From: Phialocephala subalpina
Taxonomy: Eukaryota > Ascomycota > Leotiomycetes > Helotiales > Mollisiaceae
Length of the DNA stretch: 64,000 bases
Reading direction: 5' to 3'
Assembly (NCBI GenBank): GCA_900073065.1
Contig: FJOG01000006.1
Location: forward strand, 32,900 to 96,899
Below, piece after piece: positions 22,131 to 33,135 of the stretch (its first letter is position 1; every line of letters starts with the position of its first letter). A model generated the notes under the pieces. The model was given only the letters and a program-made list of their open reading frames with translations, was not told where the DNA came from and did not search any database. The position numbers were made by a program, and so were the translations under genes.

Positions 22131-22760
22131 ATGGCATCCCAAGAACCCACTACCTCCCCGACTCGTAGACCCTACACAGGCTCCTGCCACTGCGGCCACA
22201 CAAAATACATCACCTATCTCACCATCCCGCCCGCCAACCTAGCCACAGCCCCCGACTCTAGCACCTCCCTCCGAATCCGAAAATGCAACTGCACAACCTG
22301 CCACAAGATGTCCTTCTTCCACATCCGACTTCCCTCATCACCCTCTGATTTCCTCCTTCTCTCACCCCTGAACCCAGTTCAGGGAGGGTTAAATGATTAT
22401 ACATGTTTCGATCATGAGATACATTGGTATTTCTGTCCTACGTGTGGGGTGAGGTGTTTTGCTTTTAATGGGGATAATGGGGGTGGTGATGGGGAGGTTG
22501 TTGAGGTCGAGTTAGAAACTGAGGTTAAGGGAGAGAATGGTGGGAAGGTGGGAGATAAGGTAAAGGTGTGGAAGCCTAAGACTGAAGGCTGGATCGAAGG
22601 AGATACGGGTTATTTCAGTGTCAACGCACATACGTTGGATGCTGGGCAAGAAGGCTTGGATTTGAGGGATTGGACGGAGAAGGGGTGGATTTTGTATTTG
22701 GATATGGCGACGGACAAGGAGCCGCGGTTTGGTAGGCCGCATGATGGGGGAATTTATTAA
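22131..22760 (+). CDS. GFA / CENP-V-domain zinc protein
   Basis: Single exon, 209 residues. The glutathione-dependent formaldehyde-activating (GFA) fold is shown by the zinc-binding cysteines in GSCHCG (near residue 18), KCNCTTC (near 52) and CPTCG (near 104). Family members either bind glutathione and speed formation of S-hydroxymethylglutathione or are of unknown function; the activity is not established for most fungal paralogues. A long Gly/Glu/Val-rich insert (GDNGGGDGEVVEVELETEV) follows the third Cys pair. No signal peptide, so a cytosolic protein. Start chosen at the ATG with A at -3. Confidence 0.85.
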   Translation: MASQEPTTSPTRRPYTGSCHCGHTKYITYLTIPPANLATAPDSSTSLRIRKCNCTTCHKMSFFHIRLPSSPSDFLLLSPLNPVQGGLNDYTCFDHEIHWYFCPTCGVRCFAFNGDNGGGDGEVVEVELETEVKGENGGKVGDKVKVWKPKTEGWIEGDTGYFSVNAHTLDAGQEGLDLRDWTEKGWILYLDMATDKEPRFGRPHDGGIY

Positions 22761-23649
22761 CGGAGGACCATGTATGGGCTGGGTTCGATTCGAATAGTCG
22801 GAGTTGGGCTGTATCTTCAGTATTGGACTGGACATTGAAGAACCTTGAAAAGGAACAACGTTTCCAAATACGGCCTCATTGTCCGAGTCCAAAATGGAGT
22901 TGTAGGAACGCGCCAAAAGTTAAATTTATATGGCCTCCTTTAATGTCTGAGCTTGACTCGGAAATCTAGGCATGCAACAGAAATAAAACAGATCCTCACT
23001 TTCACGTTGACGGTCAATATCTAGAAAGTGGACAGATTCTTCGAAATCCAACAAAACCACAGAGTGATAGATTAATCTTCAACCCATGTTCAGTTAGAAT
23101 GTCCCAGTGTCTTCAGACTTGCAACGTCTTCAATGTCCAACATCAGCTTAAGATCATAGACATGCAGCAAAACCCTCAATGTCTAGTTCATCAACGGGGC
23201 ATGCATAGGCTGGTAGGCCTCTGAAAATGAAGTTTCTCCACTGATGTCGAGAAACTCCCATACTGAGCGACAGTATATCTGGCCTCGCCTGTGCAGACCT
23301 AGAATCTTGTTTAAAAGAATGTATTGCTTGGCCGTGTCTAGATGCATACATCCACAACACACTTTATACTCCATCATATGTATGCACATCTCCCCTTTTA
23401 GTACCATCGTAGTATATATGCAGATAGAACGCCCTATTTTCCATACCATGCCATGCCTCATCCCATCCAGCTTCGCAATGCACGCACCCAAGTAAGCACC
23501 TCCTCCACATACATCCAAAAATGAAATGCATCCATTACATCCAACCCAACCTCTACCATAACTCCCTCTCCACCAACCAACTCCACCTAACAAACAGCTC
23601 AAACCCGCAGCTCGGACTGCTTCCAAGGCAAACAAAGGAAAGATTTTGT
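22761..23649. other. Intergenic between convergent genes
   Basis: 3' regions of the GFA gene and the large minus-strand gene. No supported gene; overlapping frames on both strands near 23183-23823 lack motifs. Confidence 0.35.
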
Positions 23650-26600
23650 TCAATGAAACTTCTCCCTCAAATACACAACCGCAGCATACCCCGCACAACA
23701 ACTAGTACTCATCCCATGCCCACACCACGGACACTTAACACTCGTACTAATCACCCCACTAACTCCCAGTTTCGTGTCCGTAACCACGTTGTCCGGTTTC
23801 GCCATACACTCATAGATCTTTGACGGCATATCGTGGAAATATTTGCATGAACAACACACTACGAACATCTTCGCTACTGGCTCTGGTCCTGATCCTACAT
23901 TCAAGTGTGGATTGCCTGAGTGGGGGAAGGAAGTCTTGGGAGAACGAGGACCGGAGATGTTCAAGCGGGCGTTTTGCAGGTATTGAGATGGTGGTTGAGA
24001 TGAAGTGGGTGATGAACCTTCGGATTTGGTGGTGGGGGCAGGTATGGGCGGAGGGCGGACAAGAGAAGTGGGCGAGTTTCCTTCGTTGTCGCTTGATACC
24101 GAAGCTTGTTTGTTCTTCTCTTTTGACTTCTTGCCGAGGAAACCTCGAGATTTCTTTGTGGGTTTGGTGAGAGCTTGGTGTTTGAGTGCGGGGAGGAAGG
24201 AGAGGTCTTGTTCTTTTTGGAGGTCGGGGGTTGAGATTGAGCGGGCGAGACTGGGTTTGCGTTGGATGCCAGAGTTGCTGAGACCGTCTGAGGTTCTGGG
24301 TGGTGGGCCGTCGGAGGGTCTGGGGAGAGGGTCATCCCGAGATGCTGTGAAGTCTGTTGCTGCTTTCTTGCCAGTTGGTGTCTTCATACGTTCCTCGCTT
24401 TCGCTGAGATCCATAGGTAGAGCTGTCCTACACCAGCTGTCTCGGAGACTTGAGGCATCATCAAGTTGAATGGCTCCTGTCATAACAGGATGTTCGTTGA
24501 GGCCATTGTGATTCACATCCTGTCTACTCTCTTTCCTTCTAAGCCTACTGGTCCTATGAAGGTTGTCTGCTGAATTAGGGAAGGAGCCTTTCTCAGAGTG
24601 CGGTCTGGAAATCGTTGGAGTCGTGATGTTCGAGAACTCGTCTAGTGTCGAATAGTCCTCACTCGAGTCAGTAGTTGACCTCGAGTGGGAAGTCGAGCTG
24701 CTATTCGAATTCGACATAATGGGTCCCGAAATGCCTAATCCATTCCTGCTAGCACCATTCTCTTTGGAAGGCCGGACTCTGATAGTATCAGGTGACGATC
24801 GCTTTGGAGATTTGGGGCGGAGTGCGAAATCTTGAATGATTGTCGGAGGCACAGACTCTCCAAGAAGCGGCCCGGTTTTTGCGTCCAGCACGCTGGTAGT
24901 GAGGGAAAGTTGTGCTAATTCTGGTCGCCCTGCCGACTGGTTTTCGACTGCACTTACGAAGCTTCCTGTCGGTGAGGGTGGCACTACCAACTGCTTATCT
25001 CCCGAAAGCTTTTCTGCTGGCTGCTTAGAAAATGCCGACTTGATACCATTGAGACCAGGGAAGGTATGGCTAGACTTCGAGGATGTTTTCCTATGACCTG
25101 ATGGCTTCTCATCAAGTGGAGACGCTGTAAAATCTCCAAGATGCAATTGGGGAACCACATATTCGTCGTTTAGAAATGGATTTGTGATCACAACATCCTT
25201 CAAATGTGCATCGACACTGGTATCATGGTCTCTCGTTTGCGGTCTGACTGTGGCCGGTGAATCACGACTCGATTCACGAGGGCGACTCGATCTTCTGAAG
25301 AAGGAACTCTTACTCTCAGATCTCTTCTCTCCATTGGCTTCCGACAATTGAACTTCATGGAATCCTGCCAAAGATTGGTCGCGGCTCTGTTTGCGTTGGT
25401 GACCGACATAACTCTCACTTCTACCCCGCTGTTGGTCAATCGAGGCATTACGGCCTCCGGTGGCTGGCTTGTCGGTAGAAATGATAGAAGATGGCCTCTG
25501 CCCTTGACCATTCCTGTCTTCACCGCTGGGGGTTCCCGAGGTCATAGAGTTCCGTGTACTAGCGATCGAGGATTCTCTCTTTGACGAATTCGAGTCTTCA
25601 CTTTCCAGAGGGAAATATCTCGAAGTTGGTGGATGCTTCTTTTTCTTCTTGATGTTCCTCTCCATTATAGGGACGTTCTCATCAGCGGGATCAACAGGTG
25701 GACGTCCTCTGGCTAGCTGAGCAGCCTGAGAGTATAGGTCATCCCATTGCTGCGGTGTTCGAATAGACTCTTCGTAAATGGATATAGGTCGAATTGACTC
25801 CGTGATCGATGCCGCACTGCTGAGGTTTGTCGAACTCTTTAGCAGTGTATCAGTACTCAGCAAGCCCTTGGCATCAAGTCCTCCTTCGGCCTTGACCTTC
25901 CGTATAGTTTCCTGGGCTGCAGCTTCCTCTTTTTGTCGAAGCTTCAGTCCACCAATAAACCCACCTGGTGTTGCTCTTGATGTAGTTCTGGCAGGAACGA
26001 ATTCGCGACTTGGCGAATTTTGGCCGGATATGTTATGCGACGTCTTCCATGGTACGGGTATAGCATTTCGAGCTGAAATAAAACCCTTCAACCCAGCCTC
26101 CAAACTGCCTCTTCGTGGTCTGGTCGATGTGCTAGCTCTCGGCTGTCTTGATTCCTCCACAGGAGTTGATACATCCCCTACGGTTGGTAAAACAGGTTCG
26201 GTGTTTGAGCGGTCGATCGTGATGGACATTCGCGAGAGCTTCTTGGAGCTGTTGGCCGGCGGAGCCTTGCTTAGTTTGACCATCGCCTTTTGTGCCTTCT
26301 TTGCTTGCTTCTCAGCCTTTTCCTTCTCTCTCCTGCGTTGTTCTTTGGCCTTCTTCTTCTTCTTTCCTGATATATCATCCCACCCAGGCGAGTGACAAAT
26401 CGATGAGGTGTCTGAATCATCTTCCGACTCCTCTTCCTCTTGCGGAATCAGATCACCGCCGTGGCTGATGACGTACTTTTTTGACGTGCCATTACTCGAC
26501 ATTTGGGTTGGTATTGAAATTGACAACGTCGGCGTGGTCATCGCTCGACCCGTTGCTTGCAACGTCTGCGGACGAAAGTCACGAAAATCTCGATTCGAAG

Positions 26601-26832
26601 TTGAATCTCGCCTTGGGGCCGTACTTGTATGCATTATTGGGATATTTTGTGAGGCTTGCATTCGGTTGACCTGCGCGGGAAAATGTGAGCCGAGATCCAA
26701 TACTGGCGAGCCAGGTGGCATATTTGCTTTTTGTGCCGTACGCACCTTGTTCTTCTTCTCCAGATCCAGCATTCGCTGGAAGGTGTTCTTCCTGGCTAGC
26801 TCAGATCTGCCCTTGAGGTCGGTGGAGCTCAT
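23650..26832 (-). CDS. Large disordered fungal protein with C-terminal Cys-rich domain
   Basis: Uninterrupted frame of 1060 residues from the ATG at 26832. It begins MSSTDLKGRSELARKNTFQR and is Ser/Pro/Arg-rich and probably disordered over about 950 residues, with a basic coiled-coil-like stretch (KKKKAKEQRRREKEKAEKQ) near residue 150. The compact C-terminus has CCSCKYFHDMPSKIYECM and CPWCGHGMSTSCCAGYAAVV, a zinc-ribbon-like Cys pattern. The frame stays open for another 108 codons upstream (to 27156), with a hydrophobic start, but the chosen ATG fits the expected N-terminal helix better. I believe this architecture is conserved in Pezizomycotina but know no function for it. Confidence 0.7.
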   Translation of the reverse strand: MSSTDLKGRSELARKNTFQRMLDLEKKNKVRTAQKANMPPGSPVLDLGSHFPAQVNRMQASQNIPIMHTSTAPRRDSTSNRDFRDFRPQTLQATGRAMTTPTLSISIPTQMSSNGTSKKYVISHGGDLIPQEEEESEDDSDTSSICHSPGWDDISGKKKKKAKEQRRREKEKAEKQAKKAQKAMVKLSKAPPANSSKKLSRMSITIDRSNTEPVLPTVGDVSTPVEESRQPRASTSTRPRRGSLEAGLKGFISARNAIPVPWKTSHNISGQNSPSREFVPARTTSRATPGGFIGGLKLRQKEEAAAQETIRKVKAEGGLDAKGLLSTDTLLKSSTNLSSAASITESIRPISIYEESIRTPQQWDDLYSQAAQLARGRPPVDPADENVPIMERNIKKKKKHPPTSRYFPLESEDSNSSKRESSIASTRNSMTSGTPSGEDRNGQGQRPSSIISTDKPATGGRNASIDQQRGRSESYVGHQRKQSRDQSLAGFHEVQLSEANGEKRSESKSSFFRRSSRPRESSRDSPATVRPQTRDHDTSVDAHLKDVVITNPFLNDEYVVPQLHLGDFTASPLDEKPSGHRKTSSKSSHTFPGLNGIKSAFSKQPAEKLSGDKQLVVPPSPTGSFVSAVENQSAGRPELAQLSLTTSVLDAKTGPLLGESVPPTIIQDFALRPKSPKRSSPDTIRVRPSKENGASRNGLGISGPIMSNSNSSSTSHSRSTTDSSEDYSTLDEFSNITTPTISRPHSEKGSFPNSADNLHRTSRLRRKESRQDVNHNGLNEHPVMTGAIQLDDASSLRDSWCRTALPMDLSESEERMKTPTGKKAATDFTASRDDPLPRPSDGPPPRTSDGLSNSGIQRKPSLARSISTPDLQKEQDLSFLPALKHQALTKPTKKSRGFLGKKSKEKNKQASVSSDNEGNSPTSLVRPPPIPAPTTKSEGSSPTSSQPPSQYLQNARLNISGPRSPKTSFPHSGNPHLNVGSGPEPVAKMFVVCCSCKYFHDMPSKIYECMAKPDNVVTDTKLGVSGVISTSVKCPWCGHGMSTSCCAGYAAVVYLREKFH

Positions 26833-27156
26833 GATGGGAGAGGCTTTGGGCTTGCTCAATCTACAGTGAGTGGTGGACTGGGTGAGGAGAGCAACTGCAT
26901 GCCCTATCAAACAGGCCGAATCATCGAGCACTGGCGAACCAGCGGTGGGACAGCCGTGTATGAAGATGTCGACGACCTGCCTTGAATCGAAGCGCCGGAG
27001 GGGACTGGATGTATATGAATCAAGAAAATTGTAGACGCGGTGTTGAAGCTGGGTCAGTGCGGGGTGGGAAGGCTTCCGGAATGAGTGAAGAATTGGGCAG
27101 AAAAAGAAGTGAGCTATGAGCAGGGAAAGCAAAAGCAAAAGGGTACCTGCGTGCAA

Positions 27157-28671
27157 ACTCAGACGAGGCCGAGCAGCCTCTGCGTGCGGTGATCTTTATT
27201 AATGAACACTGATAATACTTGAGCGAGACAACCTTGGGTCTGGCCGCCAAAGCGTGAACTGACACAAAAGCCGGGAAGTCGGAACCGCACAGCAAAATTT
27301 GCAGGCTTCAATCCAGTAAAGAGCCAAAGGTAGTGTCATCGTGGCACAGGTCCCGTCGTCGACAGCTGCTTGGTCGTCTTGGCGGATAGCTGTGTGTTCT
27401 ACGGTCTGCAGGTCGAAGCAATGATGCTGAAGGCGCGAGGCTGTTGTGCCACGGAACCTGGGAGAGCCAGCGAGGGGACTTTGGCTGCTGCTGCTGCTGC
27501 TGCTGTGTTTGTAAGGTGGAGTATCCTACCTGTTGTGAACTTGTGAATCTGTACAGTACCTGTCTCCCTCTGCTGTATGGAAGCAATTGTTTCTTCTTTC
27601 TGGGATGAACTGGCGGCATCACACTGACTTGCAGGTTTTAGCTGGAAGATGTTGATGTTTGGTTGGACCCCGCAGAGCACGGCCACTAATGGACCCTATC
27701 CCTCTGCTCGAAATAGAATACCCCTGAATGATCGCTGACGATCACTACTGGGGTTTTATCGGATCTCGGCTGCCCCAAGAACCCAACCCAAGCATCTACC
27801 ATCGACCATCTACTCGTACATCTTGGAATCTTGGTAAATTTATCTTCATCCGGACGAATATTAATTTCAATAAACCCAATACCAAGGGCACGTTCCTGTA
27901 GCACTTGTGCCATCCATCCATCGCATCACGTTTTGCATCACCTCACACCACGAGCAAACCTAAGTTTGGGATCACCAAACGATGTGCATCGTTAAGGATA
28001 TCCTTGATAATACAGACCCAGCGTCAAGGATCCTCCCACGATCCAGTGACATATGCCCGTTCTCGCGCTTGAAGATGTGGAGAAACCAAATCGCCGCAAT
28101 ACTTCGCTTGAAACGCACTGCAAACACACTCGTTGTCTGATCACGAGTCACCTTGAGACCGGCGAGTCGCAAGTCTTCATCTTTTACAAACACGGGACGA
28201 CATTCGTATTTCTTTCTTCAGCGGGAACGTGATCATGACGTGGTGAGCAAATAGAGCAACACTCCAAGGATAGACGAGGCGAAGATGGACAGATTTGGTG
28301 ATGTCTCAGCGCCATGAGAGACGAGGTGCAGGACAGCTGAAAAACACTTTTTGAAGGCGTGATTTATTGAAGAGACAGACTTTTTTGAACACGCAGCCAA
28401 TTGGCTGAAATTCCAATTTTTCATTATTGCATTGGCTGCTATATGAGGGCCAGGCACGAACAAGTCAGTACTTGCTGTGTGTTGGACGATGATCCATACG
28501 CCCGTATTCTCGTCAGGCACAACGTCCTGAACGGTCAATTGCACACACCTACCACATTTTGGGGCGAAAAATGCAGGTCCTCGTATTGCACTATCGACTT
28601 CATTCGTTACGGGATACCGTCGATCATGTGTTGGGAACTTGGGGTCCAGTAATATGGAGTATATTATTGTA
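27157..28671. other. Intergenic, no supported gene
   Basis: Contains a short CTG-type trinucleotide run near 27483-27505 and otherwise only short unmotivated frames on both strands. The proximal part is the promoter of the large minus-strand gene. Confidence 0.4.
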
Positions 28672-30646
28672 TCACCCTCTCTCCATCATTCGCTGCTCGA
28701 TACCTCGGCGGTGGTCTTGTCCTCTAGTTGGAGGACTATCCGTCTCCACCATTCCACTGCTCTCATGCGTCTCCAGCTCTTTATTTGGTTTTAAGCCATG
28801 TTCTGCCAGCTCATCTTTGGTTGGGGCGACGTGCATCCAGATCTCCTCTCCTAGCTGCAGGTCCTCCAGTCCTTCAAGCACACGGCCCTGTGGATCTCGA
28901 GGCAGCCTGCTCTCCGCATCTTTTCTCCTCTTGTTCCTTGCATGCCTTCTTACCCATTGCGGGGTAAGGCGAATTCTTAATTCGTGGGGAATGTGTAGTC
29001 GTACTGCCGTCCACTTGTCACTCGGTCTATGCTCCTCCGGCAACTTATCTAACGTACTGACTTCAAGGAGATGCTCATTCGTCCCTCTATTCATCGCCGA
29101 AATTCTATCTGGCATCACGAGTTTCAAGAACTCGAGCGAAGCGTTGATGTTGAGATCAATTGCTCGACGTGGGTTGACCGTCATTTTCAACAAAAACGAA
29201 GCAATCCATGGATACAAGAGGGAGAAATCGGATTGTGAGACATGAACCGAGCCACGGACTGTCATGAGCCAAGCTAACTGATTCTGTTCTTTCGCCTCCT
29301 TACACAAAGCCATTACAGACTCGAAGTTATCGGGCCAATACATGAATGCTTCGCTGTTGATGCCGAGAATAGGAGTATGGATTCGATGCCCAGGATCGTC
29401 TTCGGGAGGTTGGATAGCCGCGCCCCAGATATCGTAGATGATGCCTTGGCCGACGTTTTTGAATCTGTCGCGGTGCCGAAGGACTTCCACTGTGGTTGCG
29501 GCTCCGAAGGAATGGCCTAGCATTGTCACTTGCTTGAGATGGAATCTATTCTTCCATGACTGCCAATCGATTCCCCGAAGACCTCTTGAGCTCCCTCCAA
29601 TATTCCCTTCGTTTTTGTCGCGGAGACTAGCTTCCGCAACACGGTCTCCTTCACCGTCGTGGATGAGCGTCATGACATGATATGCTTCTTCGATCTCGGC
29701 GAGTCGTAATTGGATCTGTGCTGCTCGTAACTCCCCATCCACACCCTGTTTATTCCCCGGCATGGTATCCCTCGCGTTATTCTTTGGAAACACGTAATCC
29801 ATCCTCGAATATCCTCTCTGTCGATCCTCGTTCTTGATGTCTACTTTGTCTTAGGCGAGATTGACTCCGTTTTCGGGCAGGTTGACGAATGTTCGAGGCC
29901 CACTTCCGTCTCGATGCTCAATTGCTACGACCACGAATCCGTAGCTGGCGAATTCTCCACAGACGGAGCTGTACGTTGTTCGTGTACCGCCAAGACCGTG
30001 GCTGAAAATCAGAAGTGGGAAACATGGTTTCTCTGGTTCTCCTGGAGGTGGTGTTCCGGCTTTGTTCTTGGTTTCGAAGCCGGCTTCTCGGGAGTTTTTG
30101 TCTGGGGGCCAATGTTCTGCCAGTTTTGCGTTTCGGAAGGCGGGAAGCTTTGTGAATGCTGTTGTCATGCCTAGAAGCAGTGAGACTTTGATGGATGAGG
30201 GAGGTTTTTCACAACGCACCAAACCATGCAACAGTAGGCCAACTAGGAATACCAGCAAACTTGCCATACCCCTTCGCAACCTCAACCCTAGGTCTCGGCA
30301 ACCAAGTCGGCCGACTCCATTTCTTCTCTCCCTCTGGAGATTTCCCATGTCCAGACCCAAAACCGGAAGGATAAAAAACTGTGAATAGAACAGTCTCTAG
30401 TTCTAACAAATGCCTCCCATTTCGTTTGATTTCTGAAAAGAATCTTGGTTCCCTAGCTGGGACTTCGATGTCCATCATCCCAACGCTGTAGGGTCCAGAA
30501 TAATATGGGAGAGGTGTTCGTAGGATGTGTTCCCGTATGCCGGAAGGTGGACGAGAGTTTGGCTGCTTAGTGAGTTTGGGGACATCATCGGGTTTGTTGA
30601 CTGCGGGATTGACGCCTGAGGTCGCCATGTGCAGAACTTCTGACAT
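28672..30646 (-). pseudogene. PAF-acetylhydrolase-like lipase gene with one in-frame stop
   Basis: Exon 1 is 30646-30220; a 49-nt intron (30171-30219, GTGCGT..CTTCTAG) joins WF|GMTTAF; the rest runs 30170-28672. It belongs to the fungal platelet-activating-factor acetylhydrolase family: LPYYSGPYSVGMMDIEVP at the N-terminus, the oxyanion motif [14 protein letters not shown], the nucleophile motif GHSFGAAT and a downstream VSQSDF segment. Such enzymes hydrolyse short or oxidised acyl chains at sn-2 of phospholipids. An in-frame TAA at 29851-29853 (after LPENGVNLA) cuts the protein before the nucleophile, and no GT-AG intron of workable size and phase removes it. The remainder, about 390 codons, is intact, so the lesion is recent, strain-specific, or a sequence error. 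Confidence 0.72.
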
Positions 30647-31121
30647 GTTGACGATTGACCAGGCTCGAAGTCCTGTTCACCTAGCAAATAAATTATAAAA
30701 AGTATCCAAAGAAGAATTGAACCTGTTATTTCTCCCCAAACGCCATGTTAACCCCAATCAAATCGAGTGGTTTATAAGAATTTTAAAAAGTATAAGAAGA
30801 AGAATAGGACCGACGATTGCAACGAGAAAAGAAACCAAGCACGTGTGAAGTTCCCAATACTTCGGGAGAAACGGTTGGAATAGCCGTGTGACGTCAATGC
30901 TTCTGTAGAAGGGTCAAAACTAAACTTCTAGAACGGCCCTCTATCCTCAATAAACAGTATTTAGTACACGATAGCGACGGCACGACTGCAGCTTGGCATC
31001 ATAGTCACCGTTTTTGGATGCAGAGGATGCGTTTCGTGGTGGTGGTCAGATTTTGTCCGTGGATCAGGGCGAAAGCTTAAATCGACGAAGTGGAACGAAA
31101 ACAAGGAGGGAGACTCGGACA
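30647..31121. promoter_or_regulatory. Upstream region of the lipase gene
   Basis: Non-coding sequence between the lipase gene start and a MITE; no motif assigned. Confidence 0.35.
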
Positions 31122-31282
31122 TACTTTGGTCTTTGGGTAAATAAGTCCACCCCTGACATCTGCTTCTCGTACTTTCTACCTTACAATTATGCCAATTCTG
31201 CCTCTCGTATTGGTCATCTACCCTTGGTGAGGCTGACCTCAAAACTCCCAGGGGTGGACTTATTTACCCAAAGACCAAAGTA
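31122..31282. mobile_element. MITE with identical 34-bp terminal inverted repeats, 161 bp
   Basis: 31122-31155, starting TACTTTGGTCTTTGGG, is the exact reverse complement of 31249-31282. The inside is 93 bp without coding content. The ends start with TA and finish with TA, fitting the TA target duplication of Tc1/mariner-type elements. Perfect arms imply recent insertion or strong constraint. It lies in the upstream region of the lipase gene and about 360 bp past the end of the Vps3844-type gene. Confidence 0.9.
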
Positions 31283-31643
31283 AACCATGGGGGACACCAT
31301 CTGGTGTCTGTTGAGTTGTGTATTCGTGTTCAGATGGCACGAAGTTGATGTCTGGCAAGAGCATTGCGATGCGAAGGATCAACCTTGAACCCCAAAGTCG
31401 CTTGCCCCACGCCTAACCCTTTGTGGGGGGTATGTAATTGAAGAGATGATGGCTGGAACAGATAGAAGTTCGTGGACTATATTTCTCGTGAATTCCATAG
31501 CTTCAATATGCCTATTGCCGTACTTCTATACACTTCCCATAAACCATCAAAAATACATGTCTGAACGCCGCAAACACTGTCGAGGACCAATTCCTGAAGT
31601 CTGCCATCTCAATTCCCAAATCGTACAGGAGCTCTACGTTTGT

Positions 31644-32890
31644 TCATTTCGCCTTGCCGGATACACCTGCACCAATCACTCCAGGGAGCTTCTCCTCACC
31701 GATGCTGAAAATCATTGCAATAGCCCACGTCGTAACACCAACGAGTACCACCACAAATATCGAAATGAGCCAGAATGAATCACTGATGTCCTTCTTGTGG
31801 CAAGCTGAGCCACCCCAGTATTGGAGCGTGGTGCCATTCTTCTCCCCACCAGGGTAAGGAATTTCCACCAACGTGGGCTTGCAAAAGCATGTGTAGCATC
31901 CACCCTTTCCTTCCGAGCTGCCCCCGGACTTCTTGTAACATTCACCATGACCCGAGCAGTTGTTTGTAGCGGAAATGCATGAATCCTTCGAAGCGTGGCA
32001 AAGTGGAGGAATGCCAGTGATCGGCTTGAAAGTCGAATTGCCGGATACGTTGGACATCTGAACTTGCTTGGAGTAATGCAATGGCGCTGAGAAACCAGTT
32101 TCCGTAATTGGCTCTTCAGTTGGCTTGCTCCTCTTGATGATTGGCGATTGGGAAATCTTGTCGTAGGATCCATATGGATTCGCCTTGTTCTTCGATAATC
32201 GGGATGCCTCGGGCATAAGAACCACAACAACATTCATCTCCTCCTTCTTAGCGAAACGAGTCAATCGTTCCTGTGTAGCCATCAATTCGTCGATTTTCGA
32301 GCTGGTCTGTTGATACTGTCAGTGCCCGCGTAACAAGTTCCAAGTTAGATTCATACCTTATCGCTAGCTAAATCAAAATGGATAATTTTCGACTTTCCGT
32401 TCCAGCAGTTTGCATTGAATGGGTTGATGGCGTCCTCGAAAGCACATGTCTTGCCCTCTTGTCCACATTGTTGGTGTAGATCAGACACAAGCTTCTTGTT
32501 CGCAGTCATAGACGGAGGCGTAGAGATAGTGAAGGCAGGTTTGAGAGATGACCATGCCTCGAGAAGTGGTTCTGCAGAACTGGATGATACGCCCTCAACA
32601 ATCAGCACCAACTCTGCTGCCTTGTCCGTAGTCTCATAGAACAATGAATCCCCATGCCCTCCAAACTTGTTGATGTATCCCAATGTGCTCTCGCTGGCAC
32701 CTCCAAGTCTGTGATATCGCGAAGCGCCTAAACGTCGTGCAAAGACCAATCTGGCTTGCTCTGGTGTGAGGGTTGGAGGCGTCGAGGTGTTTGGCCATTC
32801 GTCCCCTTGGAAGATGTAGACGCTGGCATCTGACAAAGCAGAAGCTGCGCCAATGAAGACTGGTAGCAGCAAGCTTTGGAAGAGCTTCAT
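31644..32890 (-). CDS. Vps3844 C-terminal-domain (DUF3844) membrane protein
   Basis: Exons 32890-32357 and 32306-31644 (intron GTATGA..CAACAG, 50 nt) give 398 residues. The N-terminal signal peptide is MKLFQSLLLPVFIGAASALS. A luminal domain follows, with VYIFQGDEWP and QARLVFARRLG. The C-terminal domain has an EGF-like Cys cluster (CHASKDSCISATNNCSGHG, then CYTCFC and the CHKKD segment), a membrane helix (FWLISIFVVVLVGVTTWAIAM) and a short tail ending AGVSGKAK. This is the layout of fungal DUF3844/Vps3844 proteins, which are linked by name to vacuolar sorting; the exact role is not well established. It is divergently transcribed from the gene at 33136, with 245 bp between. Confidence 0.82.
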
Positions 32891-33135
32891 ATTGCAGATC
32901 TAGAGGATTCGACGGTTGCTCGAGAAGCTCAAGCTTGAGCGACGACCTGAAGCTTCGCTGATAACTCTAGCGTCTTCGACCCGGCACTTGCCGTCGGATA
33001 ATTCGCGGCAATGGCATGGCATGCGACTTCCATCCAAATTGTCGAGGGCGAATTGACAGACTCGGCCATTATTCAACGTACATTCTTCGACGTTTTTTCT
33101 ATTCTCAGCATGATACCTTGAAGCACGCCATCTCG
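32891..33135. promoter_or_regulatory. Shared divergent promoter region, 245 bp
   Basis: Separates the Vps3844-type gene (minus) from the mitochondrial-type gene (plus). Both must use this region. No core element was identified with confidence. Confidence 0.5.

Noticed and set aside
24005..24469. 154-codon plus-strand frame opposite the large minus-strand gene
   Set aside because: Shadow frame within a 1060-codon gene; no motif of its own.
27483..27505. CTG run as a coding poly-Leu or poly-Gln tract
   Set aside because: No supported gene surrounds it; treated as a simple repeat in intergenic DNA.
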